The position numbers and the translations under genes are program-made. Positions 1-7,776 of a stretch of DNA of 64,000 nucleotides are shown here, one piece after another. The DNA is taken from the NCBI RefSeq assembly GCF_001025195.1, contig NZ_AP012325.1, forward strand, positions 1,550,001 to 1,614,000. The letters are read 5' to 3'. The DNA comes from Bifidobacterium catenulatum DSM 16992 = JCM 1194 = LMG 11043. Its GTDB lineage: Bacteria > Actinomycetota > Actinomycetes > Actinomycetales > Bifidobacteriaceae. Positions within the stretch are counted from its first letter, which is position 1. Each line of letters starts with the position of its first letter. The notes under the pieces were generated by a model. It ran no database searches. It was not told the origin of the DNA and was given only the letters and a program-made list of their open reading frames with translations.

Positions 1-2
1 AT

Positions 3-143
3 GACCTCATCGTCACCGCGTTCTTTGCCATGGACGGCGTGCAAATCCAGTCGTTAACCAATCCCAACGAATCCATGATGCAGCTATGGGAACGCGCAGA
101 ACGCATCCTATTCCCCTCCCCCACATGGGACGGCTACCGCTGA
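3..143 (+). CDS. TetR-family regulator, C-terminal end only (partial)
   Basis: An open frame enters from before base 1 and stops with TGA at 141-143. The 46 visible residues end in FPSPTWDGYR and include AMDGVQIQ. The TetR protein encoded at 6967-7596 ends in FPSPVWDSYR and has AMDGIQLR at the equivalent place, so this is very probably the tail of a paralogous TetR repressor; the DNA-binding N terminus lies outside the window. It converges on the GH30 gene and may belong to the same sugar-use locus. The family assignment rests only on C-terminal similarity within the window. Confidence 0.7.
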   Translation, partial: DLIVTAFFAMDGVQIQSLTNPNESMMQLWERAERILFPSPTWDGYR

Positions 144-177
144 ACAGAGCGCAAACAAGCAAAGACACCGCAAAAGC

Positions 178-285
178 AAAAAGGCGTTTGCCTGCGGCGA
201 CCAGTAACCGATCACCATAGGCAAACGCCCCGCAACACAACACCGGCTTGCGAAGATGGCAGGAAGAGAAGGGAAACCTGCCATC
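178..285 (-). terminator. Two hairpins downstream of the GH30 gene
   Basis: Read on the minus strand after the GH30 stop there are two perfect inverted repeats: 255-263 with 277-285 (9 bp, 13-nt loop), then 183-192 with 220-229 (10 bp, 27-nt loop). The second is followed on the minus strand by TTTTTG, so it is the likelier intrinsic terminator for GH30. It also faces the end of the TetR gene at 3-143, but no U-run follows on the plus strand. Confidence 0.6.
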
Positions 286-359
286 CGGCATTCAACAAAC
301 CGCTGCCACAACCAAGCCGACGCGTTACGCACACATTCGCATCAGCCAGGCAGCTCCCG

Positions 360-1703
360 TCAGTCCAGCACAAACGTGTTGAACGAACGCGGAGCAAGCG
401 TCACCTTGATACCGCGATCGGCATTGCAAGGATCGGCAAATTCAAACGGACGCTCCTCTTCGAGAGCGTTCTGGGCCACCACCACAATGGTGCCATCCGG
501 ATTACGGAACGCAATAGCCATCGAATTGAAATGACCCGTAGTGCCAAGCACATGCGCACCCGGCTTAACGAAATGCAAGAAATGACGCATCACATAATAT
601 TCCGGATTACGGCGAACCTCATGCGTATCCGCAGTAATGGTGAACAGTGAATTCTGCCACCACCCCCACGTAGAATCCTGATCGTCAAGAATCATATTCC
701 AATAAGTGTAAGCAGTCGCGCCATTACGCAAATAATGGTTGATCAAGTGGAAAATATACTCCGCATATTCCCACGTATTATCGCCCATACCGCATTCGGA
801 TTCAGACTGAATCAGCTCGATTTCAGGCCAGGATTCATGCGTACGCGCAATACAGTTCTGGCCGGCCCACTGGTAAGCGATGCCCTTGATGTACTTGCGA
901 GCGCCATCGTCGAACAGAATATTGTCGACAAAACGGTTGTAATTATTCAGCTTCATGCCGTAGCCGCCGGTCCACGCCATATCTTCCGGACCATTCAGCG
1001 TACCCAGCCAAATATCGGTGTCAAGACCAGCTTCGTCAAAAGCAGGTCCAAGATAATCGCGGATGAACACCTTGAGCGCTTCGGAATCCCACAATGCACT
1101 CGGGAACTTCTGATCGGCAAACACCTCATTCTGCACATGCAGCTGATTCACGGTAATGCCATGCTCGGCATAAGCTTGAATGTACTTGACGAAATACTTC
1201 GCATATGCCTTAAGATTCTCAGGCGTCTGCACCAAACGACCATAGTTATAAGCCTTCGGACGCTTCATCCATGTCGGCGGGCTCCACGGGCTGGAGAACA
1301 GTTGCATGTTCGGCTGCCATTCCTGCGCGCGATGAATATACGGAATCAGCGTCCGCTCATCATGTTCGACGGAGAAATGCTCCATCTCATAATCGCCGTC
1401 GGTCTCGTTATAGCTATACCAATGATCGGCGAAATCATTGGCACCGACCGGCGCACGATTGAAGGTGAAGTTCATCTCATCCGGGCTGAACAGTTCCTTG
1501 ATGATCTGATCACGTTCCTCTTCAGTAACCGTCTGCAGAGGAAGCCAGCCAAGCTCGTTGAAGCAGCCGCCGAAGCCACGCAATGCCTGATATTCATTGC
1601 CATCAAGCTGCAGATCGGAAGCGGAAGTGGCATGCGTGGATTCAATTTCGGATGATTTGTCGGCAAGCTTGTTGTCTTGCGTTGTCGCGATCCAAGTAGC
1701 CAT
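360..1703 (-). CDS. GH30 family beta-glycosidase
   Basis: 447-residue intracellular glycoside hydrolase (no signal peptide). It starts at an ATG preceded by AAGGACT. The GH30 (clan A) signature is visible: FGGCFNE near residue 44, SSPWSPPTWM at about 137-146, the acid/base Glu in HVQNE (Glu193) and the nucleophile in IQSESECG (Glu301). The length fits a TIM barrel plus the C-terminal beta domain usual in this family. Family members hydrolyse beta-linked glucosides, xylosides or beta-1,6-linked glucans; the sequence does not tell me which substrate applies. It lies 384 bp downstream of the MFS transporter gene on the same strand, with a strong hairpin between them, so it may have its own promoter. 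The neighbourhood suggests a role in using imported oligosaccharides. Confidence 0.88.
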   Translation of the reverse strand: MATWIATTQDNKLADKSSEIESTHATSASDLQLDGNEYQALRGFGGCFNELGWLPLQTVTEEERDQIIKELFSPDEMNFTFNRAPVGANDFADHWYSYNETDGDYEMEHFSVEHDERTLIPYIHRAQEWQPNMQLFSSPWSPPTWMKRPKAYNYGRLVQTPENLKAYAKYFVKYIQAYAEHGITVNQLHVQNEVFADQKFPSALWDSEALKVFIRDYLGPAFDEAGLDTDIWLGTLNGPEDMAWTGGYGMKLNNYNRFVDNILFDDGARKYIKGIAYQWAGQNCIARTHESWPEIELIQSESECGMGDNTWEYAEYIFHLINHYLRNGATAYTYWNMILDDQDSTWGWWQNSLFTITADTHEVRRNPEYYVMRHFLHFVKPGAHVLGTTGHFNSMAIAFRNPDGTIVVVAQNALEEERPFEFADPCNADRGIKVTLAPRSFNTFVLD

Positions 1704-2087
1704 GGAAAGTCCTTAGTATTGTCGCTGATTCTTTGGATTTATATTTATTCGTTTTTTTGAGTTGTTTTTATTTGATTATTGGGATTTAGTTATCGATATT
1801 TAGTTTTTGAGATTGAATTATTGAGATTGAATTATCGGCAACGCAATTTCATTTCAGTAAGCGCAAAAACCGCAGGACGCCGCGATAATCTATTCACGAC
1901 ACGCTCCAGGCCGCTCTAGCCAAGTCTTTACGGTCTTAAACAGATTATCGCGGCATCCTGCTCGTAACGCTATGACGTTACGTTTGCACTGTTATTTAGT
2001 TTTGCATTGTTGTTCAGTTTTGGAAAACTTCCTATTACCTCTCTTCCTCTCCTCTTTCGAAATTGAGGGGAGGGGGAAGGGATGGGG
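1704..2087 (-). terminator. Intergenic region with a 20-bp inverted repeat; likely transporter terminator
   Basis: This 384-bp gap between the MFS and GH30 genes contains no credible gene. A near-perfect inverted repeat pairs 1872-1891 with 1942-1961 (20-bp arms, one mismatch; the strand that reads 5'-GCAGGATGCCGCGATAATCT opens the minus-strand stem). The loop is 50 nt and the minus strand continues with GGTTTTTGCG, consistent with a terminator for the transporter. Between this and GH30 lies AT-rich DNA (about 1735-1850) with the short motif GAGATTGAATTATTGAGATT; the GH30 promoter is expected there, but I cannot place it. Confidence 0.55.
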
Positions 2088-3413
2088 TTACTTGACCTTC
2101 TTGATGGCCATGATGAAGAAGCAGCCGATGATGGCCAAGGCGATGGCGGTCGGGAAGGCGAAGTTGTAGCCGAGGGACACCACGATGGTGGACATGATGA
2201 CCGGGCCGCACATCTGACCAAGGGTGGTGCCCATGTTCAGAATGCCCAGATCCTTGCCAGCCTCTTCCTTGTTCGGCAGCACATCAACGAGCAGAGCCTG
2301 ATCGACCGCGGAGTAGACAGCGTAGCCGAGGCCAGCGATGCCAGCGAACAGGTACATGCCCAGGGTGGACGGGATCAGCCACGGCATGGCGATACCGATA
2401 GCGAAGAGCACGGAAGCCACGACAACCGGAGCCTTACGACGGCCGATGAGATCGGAAACCGGGCCGGAGATGAAGGAGCCGACCAGAGACATGACCATCA
2501 TGAGCATGGCAACGACGGACACGGTGACAGCGGATTCCTTGACGGACTGACCAATGTAGTTCTGGATGATGTAGAGCTGGTAGACGTTGATCATCTGGTA
2601 GCTCATGAGCATGCAGAAACGGCCGGCGAAAGCCTTGTAGAAGTCGTGGGCGCCAGCGAACTTCGGCGGACGGAAGGATACGAGGACGTCCTTGAAGGAG
2701 CCCTCTTCCTTCGGCAGGAAGTCAGCGGACTGTTCCTTCGGCAGGATAATCACGGCGACGATACCGCCAAGGAACATGAGCACGCCTGCGACAGCGAAGC
2801 CGGCAGTCAGGTTTTCGATGAAGAATGCGCCGATCATGGTGCCGATCGGAGTACCGATGGTGGAGCCTGCGCCATAGAAGGCGGACATGGTGCCGCGGAT
2901 GCCAGACGGCACGCGGTCAGACAGCACGGCGACCAGCGGGGCAATCATGCAGTTGAGGCCGAACATGCAGGCGCAGTAGAAGATGGTGAGCAGCACCGCG
3001 TTGTGCGTGGTGCCGGTCAGGAACAGGGTGACGCCACCAAGCACCGCACCGAAAACGATCCACGGAGTACGACGACCGAACCTGGAGCGGGAACGATCGG
3101 AGAAGTTGCCGAACATCAGGTTGGCAACTAGGGATGCCACTGCGGTGAACGCATTGACGATGCCAACGAGAGCATCCGGATCGGCGCCTTCGATGGTCTT
3201 GTAATGCATCGGCAGAAGCACGGCGGAGACGATGCCGAGACCCGACATCCACAGCACGCCGAACAGCAGGAAGCCCGCACCGAAACGGATGGTGTTGACC
3301 TTGCTCAGTGGCTTGCCGGTTTCAGGAGACAGCTGCGGATCCTTGTCTGCAGCGGCGATGTTGGCGTTATAACGCACCAAACGCTCCTCTTTGCTTGCGA
3401 TTGCTTCACTCAT
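2088..3413 (-). CDS. MFS/GPH-type sugar transporter
   Basis: 441-residue integral membrane protein with about 12 hydrophobic segments. The cytoplasmic loop DRSRSRFGRRTPW (about residues 105-117) is the conserved loop 2-3 signature of MFS_2/GPH-type sugar symporters, and later loops carry the shorter SDLIGRR motif. It probably takes up an oligosaccharide by cation symport. The start ATG follows GAAGGAGAGAG. It is divergent from the TetR gene at 3769, and its promoter at 3527-3555 is followed by an operator-like palindrome. It is encoded upstream of the GH30 gene and close to GH42, so a galacto- or gluco-oligosaccharide cargo is plausible but unproven. Confidence 0.85.
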   Translation of the reverse strand: MSEAIASKEERLVRYNANIAAADKDPQLSPETGKPLSKVNTIRFGAGFLLFGVLWMSGLGIVSAVLLPMHYKTIEGADPDALVGIVNAFTAVASLVANLMFGNFSDRSRSRFGRRTPWIVFGAVLGGVTLFLTGTTHNAVLLTIFYCACMFGLNCMIAPLVAVLSDRVPSGIRGTMSAFYGAGSTIGTPIGTMIGAFFIENLTAGFAVAGVLMFLGGIVAVIILPKEQSADFLPKEEGSFKDVLVSFRPPKFAGAHDFYKAFAGRFCMLMSYQMINVYQLYIIQNYIGQSVKESAVTVSVVAMLMMVMSLVGSFISGPVSDLIGRRKAPVVVASVLFAIGIAMPWLIPSTLGMYLFAGIAGLGYAVYSAVDQALLVDVLPNKEEAGKDLGILNMGTTLGQMCGPVIMSTIVVSLGYNFAFPTAIALAIIGCFFIMAIKKVK

Positions 3414-3495
3414 GAAACTCTCTCCTTCGATTCATGTTTCAGTAGTGTTTTCTGTGATATTCCTGTTTTCCGATAGGGCTTCTCTGCCCAATCAA

Positions 3496-3555
3496 CTAAC
3501 TACCACTTGGTAACTAGCTGGTTTTCATCATAGATGCCCTTTCGAAAGAACGCAA
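3496..3555 (-). promoter_or_regulatory. Promoter and operator-like palindrome of the MFS transporter gene
   Basis: On the minus strand a -35 TTGCGT (3550-3555) and a -10 TATGAT (3527-3532) are separated by 17 bp. Just downstream, where transcription would begin, 3496-3517 is an imperfect palindrome with 10-bp arms (CTAACTACCA and TGGTAACTAG, 8 of 10 paired, 2-bp centre). A TetR dimer bound there would block initiation. The divergent TetR at 3769 is the natural candidate, by inference from position. Confidence 0.55.
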
Positions 3556-3640
3556 GTCAGACGCGAATTTTTCCGACGGCAGCGTTTTTCAAATAGCAAT
3601 CCACAACGATTCGCCCCATACGGCAACTTTAGTTTTTATT

Positions 3641-3756
3641 CTTAGTAACTACTTAGTTAAAGCATATTACAATCTCTTGTGTCTGTCATTTTCCGGCGTG
3701 TCCCAACGTTTCCAACACACTTCCTCTCCCCCTTCTTGTAACTTAGTAAGCACAAG
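3641..3756 (+). promoter_or_regulatory. Additional operator-like motifs upstream of the TetR gene
   Basis: Two further stretches resemble the palindrome at 3496-3517: CTTAGTAACTACTTAGTTAA at 3641-3660, and 3735-3756 with CTTGT...ACAAG ends around AACTTAGTAAG. They share the core ACTTAGT/TTAGTAAC and lie in front of the TetR start at 3769, as expected for autoregulation. The similarity is partial; I did not derive a statistical motif. Confidence 0.4.
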
Positions 3757-3768
3757 AGAGGAGAACGC

Positions 3769-4395
3769 ATGCGTCGCCGCACCGAAAGCAAAACCAAGAA
3801 ACGAATGAGCGCAGAAGACCGCAAGAAAGCGATTCTCGAAACCACGGTCTCTTTCATCTCACAATTCGGATTCTGGGGATTTACCATTCGCGACGTGGCA
3901 CAAGCTCAGAACATCACCGAAGCAGGCCTCCTTTACTACTTCAAATCCAAAGAACAACTCCTTGAAGCGACACTCAAATACGCCGATCGCACTAACCAAA
4001 TCGCCATTGCAGAGCATCTTGGCGTCGAAGGCGTGACCGGCGAAGTCTTGCAAGACGGCATCGCATACCATTGCGATCTCGGACTCAAGGCCATCTCCAC
4101 GGGAACCGTGGAAACCAACGCAGGCCGACCCGAAATGGTTCGCCTCTACACCCTGCTCGAAAGCGAGGCCCTAAGCAAAGACCATCCGGTGCACGAGTAT
4201 TTCGAACAGCGCGAAATCAATCTGCTGAAGGAATACACGTTCGCAGCCAAACGAGATGGCGTCGCCGATCCGGAACGCACCGCACTGCAGGTGCTATCCG
4301 CCATGGAAGGCTTGCAATTGCGGTGGCTCAACGGATCTCACGATATCGATTTCGTTGGAGAATGGAAGGCCCTGATCGACCTTCTCATTCCCTAA
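3769..4395 (+). CDS. TetR/AcrR-family repressor, divergent from the MFS transporter
   Basis: 208 residues; the ATG is preceded by AGAGGAG. The N-terminal helix-turn-helix is clear (FTIRDVAQAQNITEAGLLYY, about residues 37-56, then FKSKEQLLEA). The C-terminal ligand domain contains AMEGLQLRWL, the same element found as AMDG(V/I)Q in the other two TetR proteins of this locus, so the three are paralogues. It is transcribed away from the MFS gene and converges on GH42, with 33 bp between stop codons. I infer that it represses the MFS gene, and perhaps GH30, until a sugar or sugar derivative binds. Confidence 0.85.
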   Translation: MRRRTESKTKKRMSAEDRKKAILETTVSFISQFGFWGFTIRDVAQAQNITEAGLLYYFKSKEQLLEATLKYADRTNQIAIAEHLGVEGVTGEVLQDGIAYHCDLGLKAISTGTVETNAGRPEMVRLYTLLESEALSKDHPVHEYFEQREINLLKEYTFAAKRDGVADPERTALQVLSAMEGLQLRWLNGSHDIDFVGEWKALIDLLIP

Positions 4396-4428
4396 ACGTT
4401 CTCTTCTCGAGTTCTCTTATCGCAGATT

Positions 4429-6555
4429 TCAGCCGGCGATCACCGCAACATTCCAGCGGCCGATCGTCAACGGATCACCCTGCTTAACGGCTGCACCTTC
4501 CTTCAGCACGACTTCAGCATTTGCAACCTCATCAATACTGCCGTCGGTGGCGATGACGACCGGAGCGACCACTACTTCACCCTCAATCGGGCTTGCAACA
4601 GTAACTTCGTCGGCGGAATAGTTGAGCAGATACGTCACGTTCTCGCCGCGGGCATTCACACCCTGGCGAACCGCGACCTGTCCCGCGAGCGCGGTTCCAG
4701 CGCCCTCGACGCCGGCATGCTCCACGGCCTCTCGCATAACCGCACGAATGGAATCGGCGTCAAGCAGTGTGGCGACCCACTCGGCATCGCCCTTGCCGAA
4801 TGCGTGACGGGTGACTGCGGCGTAATCCTTCCAAGCGTAGTGTCCATAGGATGCGAGCACCTCAGTATCGGCGTCGGCGTTCAACAGTTCGATCAGCGAC
4901 TGAGCATCGGTGGACGCGGTTTCGGCGAGCGCACCTGCGAATTCCACGGAAACGTGGCCGTTTGGGCGGGTGAACTGGTTGTACGTCATGCCGAACACGT
5001 CGGTGAGGTTGTGCGGCGCGCGGTCGTGCCATACGGTCACCTCGTCGTCGGTCACGAAGGAGCGCATGGTGGAGACGAGGTGTCCGCCGTTTTCAACGAA
5101 CGTACGCAGGCGATCCGTAGTTTCCTGAGATGCGCAGTAGAGCGCCGGGGTCACGATCATCTCGTATCTGGCGAGACGTTCGGCCGGAGCATCGGACGGC
5201 ACGAAATCGCATTCGACGTTGAGCTCGAACAGCGCGTCGTAGACATTGCGCACCACGTCGTTGTATTTGAGGGTGCCGCCGAATGGGAAGCCGGCTTCGA
5301 TGAGGAACCAGTCGAGCGCGGTCAGCGATTCGTTGCTGACCATGATGGCTACTTTGTTGTGCTTCTTCAGGTGGACGAGCCGCTCCCCCACTTCCGGTTT
5401 GGCGATCTCGCGACCGAATACGCCGGCTTCGCGGTACGTGGGGTTCGGTTCGAGGTCGTGGCTCAGCAGGCCCTTCCAATATGTTTCAAAGGAATTATGG
5501 ATGGAGTGCCAATGCCAGTATTCCACCATGTCGGCGCCGGAGGCGAGGTGGGAGTAGGCCTGCAGGCGCAACTGGCCAGGGAATGGCACCCAGCCGTGCT
5601 GGCCTTGGGCCTCGGTTTCGAGCACCAGGTAGTTCTGGCCGTTCTTGGTGGAGCGGGTCATGTCGCCGCCGAAGGCGATCTCCTTGCCGGTCAGGTCGTC
5701 TTCGGTCGGGTGGTAGATGTCCACGCCGGTGATGTCCACTGCGGTCGCGGCCTTGAAGTGGTCGACGGCCGGCTGCACACCGAAGGAATAGCCACGCCAT
5801 TCGAAATCGAAATTGTGGGTGATGAACTGGTCATCGTGGGCGTATTCGCGCACAATATCAGACTGCCACTGCAGGAAGGCACGCACCTGATCGCGACGGA
5901 ATTTGTCAAATTCGCCGCCCAGGGACTCGTTGATGGTGGCGGTCACGTTCGGGAAGTCCTCCCAGGAGTCGATGCGGTTGGACCAGTAGTCGAGGCCGAA
6001 GTGGTGGTTCAGCTCATTCAGATCGCCATTGAACTTCTCATGCAGATACTTGACGAACAGACGCTGCATGTCGTTGGACACGGAATCGTAGTACTTGGTT
6101 TCATTATCGACTTGGTAGCCAATCACCGCCGGATGGTCGGCAACGTGGGAGATCAGCTTGCGGATCACGCGCTCACCGTAGAAACGGTAGGTGGCGTTGA
6201 CGATGTCCATGATCTGGCGGGCGCCGTACTTGCCTTCGCCGTTCGGGGTGACCGCGAGCACGCTCGGATCGATCTTGACGAGCCAGCTCGGCACCGCGTA
6301 GGTTGGAGTGCCGACGATGACATCGATACCGGCACGCTGTGCCGCGTCGAGAGCACGATCCACATAGGTGAAGTCGAACGCACCCGGCTGCGGTTCGCAG
6401 GTGCTCCATGTGGATTCGGCAATACGGATAACGTTCAGTCCCGCTTCCTTCATCATCCTCATGTCTTCATCGACACGGTCGATGCCTTTCATCATGAGAT
6501 ATTCGTCGTAATATGCGGCACCGAAAAGAATGTGATCTGCCTCGTAACGACCCAT
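4429..6555 (-). CDS. GH42 beta-galactosidase
   Basis: 708 residues, the normal size for GH42: TIM barrel, trimerisation domain, C-terminal beta domain. Visible features are FGAAYYDEY near the start, the acid/base Glu in QVDNE (Glu152) and the nucleophile in LVLETEAQGQ (Glu313). Family members cleave terminal beta-galactosyl residues from lactose, galacto-oligosaccharides or plant galactans; bifidobacteria carry several with different linkage preferences. There is no signal peptide, so it acts on imported sugar. The ATG follows ATGGAGG. Its promoter region carries two copies of a 16-bp operator also found before the TetR gene at 6967-7596, so that repressor probably controls it. Confidence 0.92.
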   Translation of the reverse strand: MGRYEADHILFGAAYYDEYLMMKGIDRVDEDMRMMKEAGLNVIRIAESTWSTCEPQPGAFDFTYVDRALDAAQRAGIDVIVGTPTYAVPSWLVKIDPSVLAVTPNGEGKYGARQIMDIVNATYRFYGERVIRKLISHVADHPAVIGYQVDNETKYYDSVSNDMQRLFVKYLHEKFNGDLNELNHHFGLDYWSNRIDSWEDFPNVTATINESLGGEFDKFRRDQVRAFLQWQSDIVREYAHDDQFITHNFDFEWRGYSFGVQPAVDHFKAATAVDITGVDIYHPTEDDLTGKEIAFGGDMTRSTKNGQNYLVLETEAQGQHGWVPFPGQLRLQAYSHLASGADMVEYWHWHSIHNSFETYWKGLLSHDLEPNPTYREAGVFGREIAKPEVGERLVHLKKHNKVAIMVSNESLTALDWFLIEAGFPFGGTLKYNDVVRNVYDALFELNVECDFVPSDAPAERLARYEMIVTPALYCASQETTDRLRTFVENGGHLVSTMRSFVTDDEVTVWHDRAPHNLTDVFGMTYNQFTRPNGHVSVEFAGALAETASTDAQSLIELLNADADTEVLASYGHYAWKDYAAVTRHAFGKGDAEWVATLLDADSIRAVMREAVEHAGVEGAGTALAGQVAVRQGVNARGENVTYLLNYSADEVTVASPIEGEVVVAPVVIATDGSIDEVANAEVVLKEGAAVKQGDPLTIGRWNVAVIAG

Positions 6556-6665
6556 GGATCCTCCATCGTCTTCATTGACTTGTTACTGATTGCTACTGTT
6601 TCTGCGTCTAAGGCTGTTCTTCTGCGATATCCCTGGGATATATCCTTGGATGCATCCTCGGAACT

Positions 6666-6767
6666 CTCATATCTAACAACCATTAGATATGAGAAATATA
6701 AATCTTCTAGATTCACTTGTCAAGAACCGCAAAATTTCATGGCGCGTCTTACCTAACAACCATTAGA
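6666..6767 (-). promoter_or_regulatory. GH42 promoter with two TetR-type operators
   Basis: On the minus strand a consensus-like promoter is readable: -35 TTGACA (6718-6723), 17-bp spacer, -10 TATATT (6695-6700). Immediately downstream, 6666-6693 is a perfect inverted repeat with 11-bp arms around CAACCA; its 16-bp core is TCTAACAACCATTAGA (6672-6687). A second core, CCTAACAACCATTAGA, lies at 6752-6767, 80 bp away and upstream of the -35. Two identical sites flanking a strong promoter suggest tight repression, perhaps with looping. The third copy precedes the TetR gene (7613-7628). Confidence 0.75.
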
Positions 6768-6966
6768 TACAGCGTTTCCCCTTGACCAAAACCAACCAAT
6801 CACCGCACGCCACACAAAATGCTATCCCAGCAGGCAAATCCATCCAGCCACTGGAGGAATCACCCCGCCCGAAACCTTCCAAAAGCCCTGATTTTCTTCC
6901 AGCGAGTGGAAGAATTGGGACGCGAAAGGCTATAGAAACACAGCCCGCAAGAGAGTTGCACACGGC
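6768..6966 (-). other. Gap between GH42 operators and TetR gene, with a short hairpin
   Basis: I see no gene here; the short plus-strand frame at 6782-6970 has no recognisable features. A perfect 8-bp hairpin (TTCTTCCA 6894-6901 / TGGAAGAA 6907-6914) may end the TetR transcript, though no U-run follows. Bases 6900-6923 are 21/24 identical to 55256-55279 in front of dapA. Confidence 0.35.
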
Positions 6967-7596
6967 TTAGCGGTAGCTGTCCCAAACAGGTGAGGGGAAG
7001 ATCATCTTTTCGAAGGCAAGCCATTCATCGTAGAAATCGATGGGCGGCTTACGCGTCCAACGCAGTTGAATGCCATCCATCGCTTCCAAGCTTTGACGCA
7101 CAATCGCACGCATATTCTCCCAACCACCGATTTCAGGCGGCAATTTCCATGTGTACTGGGAATAGTGTTCCCACACGTATTTCGGACGATTCTCGAAATA
7201 GTCGTGCAACGGATGGCCCTCGCTGAAAGATTCGGTTTCCAGCACCATGTATAGCTGCAGCAAGCTACGTCGACTCTCATTGTAACGTACCAAAAAACGC
7301 AGGTATGCGGGAAACAACATGCCTTCCGGATCGCTGCCCGGCAATCCGGATTTTGCAAAATCAGCCGGAGTGCCTTCCTGATCATAATTGTCGGTGACTA
7401 GCAGCGACAACAACCGTTCCTTATTGCCGATGTAATGCAGCAGTCCAGGCTGGCTCATGCCGATCGCATCAGCAATGTCTTTCAATGACGTTCCGTAATA
7501 CCCCTTTTCCCCGATAAGACGGCTCGCCGCAGCGATGATTTCCTTCTTACGTTCCTCAGGTGATTTACGAACACGTTTCTTCCCCTCATTACCCAT
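6967..7596 (-). CDS. TetR/AcrR-family repressor, likely regulator of the GH42 gene
   Basis: 209 residues with an N-terminal TetR helix-turn-helix (TSLKDIADAIGMSQPGLLHY, then IGNKERLLSLLV). The ligand-domain tail (AMDGIQLRW, FPSPVWDSYR) matches the partial TetR at 3-143 and resembles the one at 3769, marking a local paralogue family. No purine-rich ribosome-binding site precedes the ATG (ACTGTTCCTT), so the mRNA may be leaderless or nearly so. An operator copy lies only 16 bp upstream of the start, consistent with autoregulation, and the same operator flanks the GH42 promoter downstream. Confidence 0.85.
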   Translation of the reverse strand: MGNEGKKRVRKSPEERKKEIIAAASRLIGEKGYYGTSLKDIADAIGMSQPGLLHYIGNKERLLSLLVTDNYDQEGTPADFAKSGLPGSDPEGMLFPAYLRFLVRYNESRRSLLQLYMVLETESFSEGHPLHDYFENRPKYVWEHYSQYTWKLPPEIGGWENMRAIVRQSLEAMDGIQLRWTRKPPIDFYDEWLAFEKMIFPSPVWDSYR

Positions 7597-7612
7597 AAGG
7601 AACAGTGTACTA

Positions 7613-7628
7613 TCTACCGTTCATTAGA
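7613..7628 (-). promoter_or_regulatory. Operator copy in front of the TetR gene
   Basis: TCTACCGTTCATTAGA keeps the TCTA...TTAGA half-sites and the 16-bp length of the two GH42 operators. It sits 16 bp before the TetR start codon, where the gene's own promoter must be, and so supports autoregulation. Confidence 0.6.
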
Positions 7629-7776
7629 CAGGCAAAATCGTATCGGACCGTTGCATTTCCACTCGCCACACAAAAACGAGCCGATCTTCAACAGACCAGC
7701 TCGAAATTACATTCAAAACCACTTCGAGATCACATTCAGCCAGCCTCGACCAACCAAAAATATTCGAAAAGCAGTT

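Noticed and set aside
4717..6756. 679-codon open frame antisense to the GH42 gene
   Set aside because: It mirrors the real gene in a GC-rich genome; the opposite strand carries all GH42 motifs and a good ribosome-binding site.
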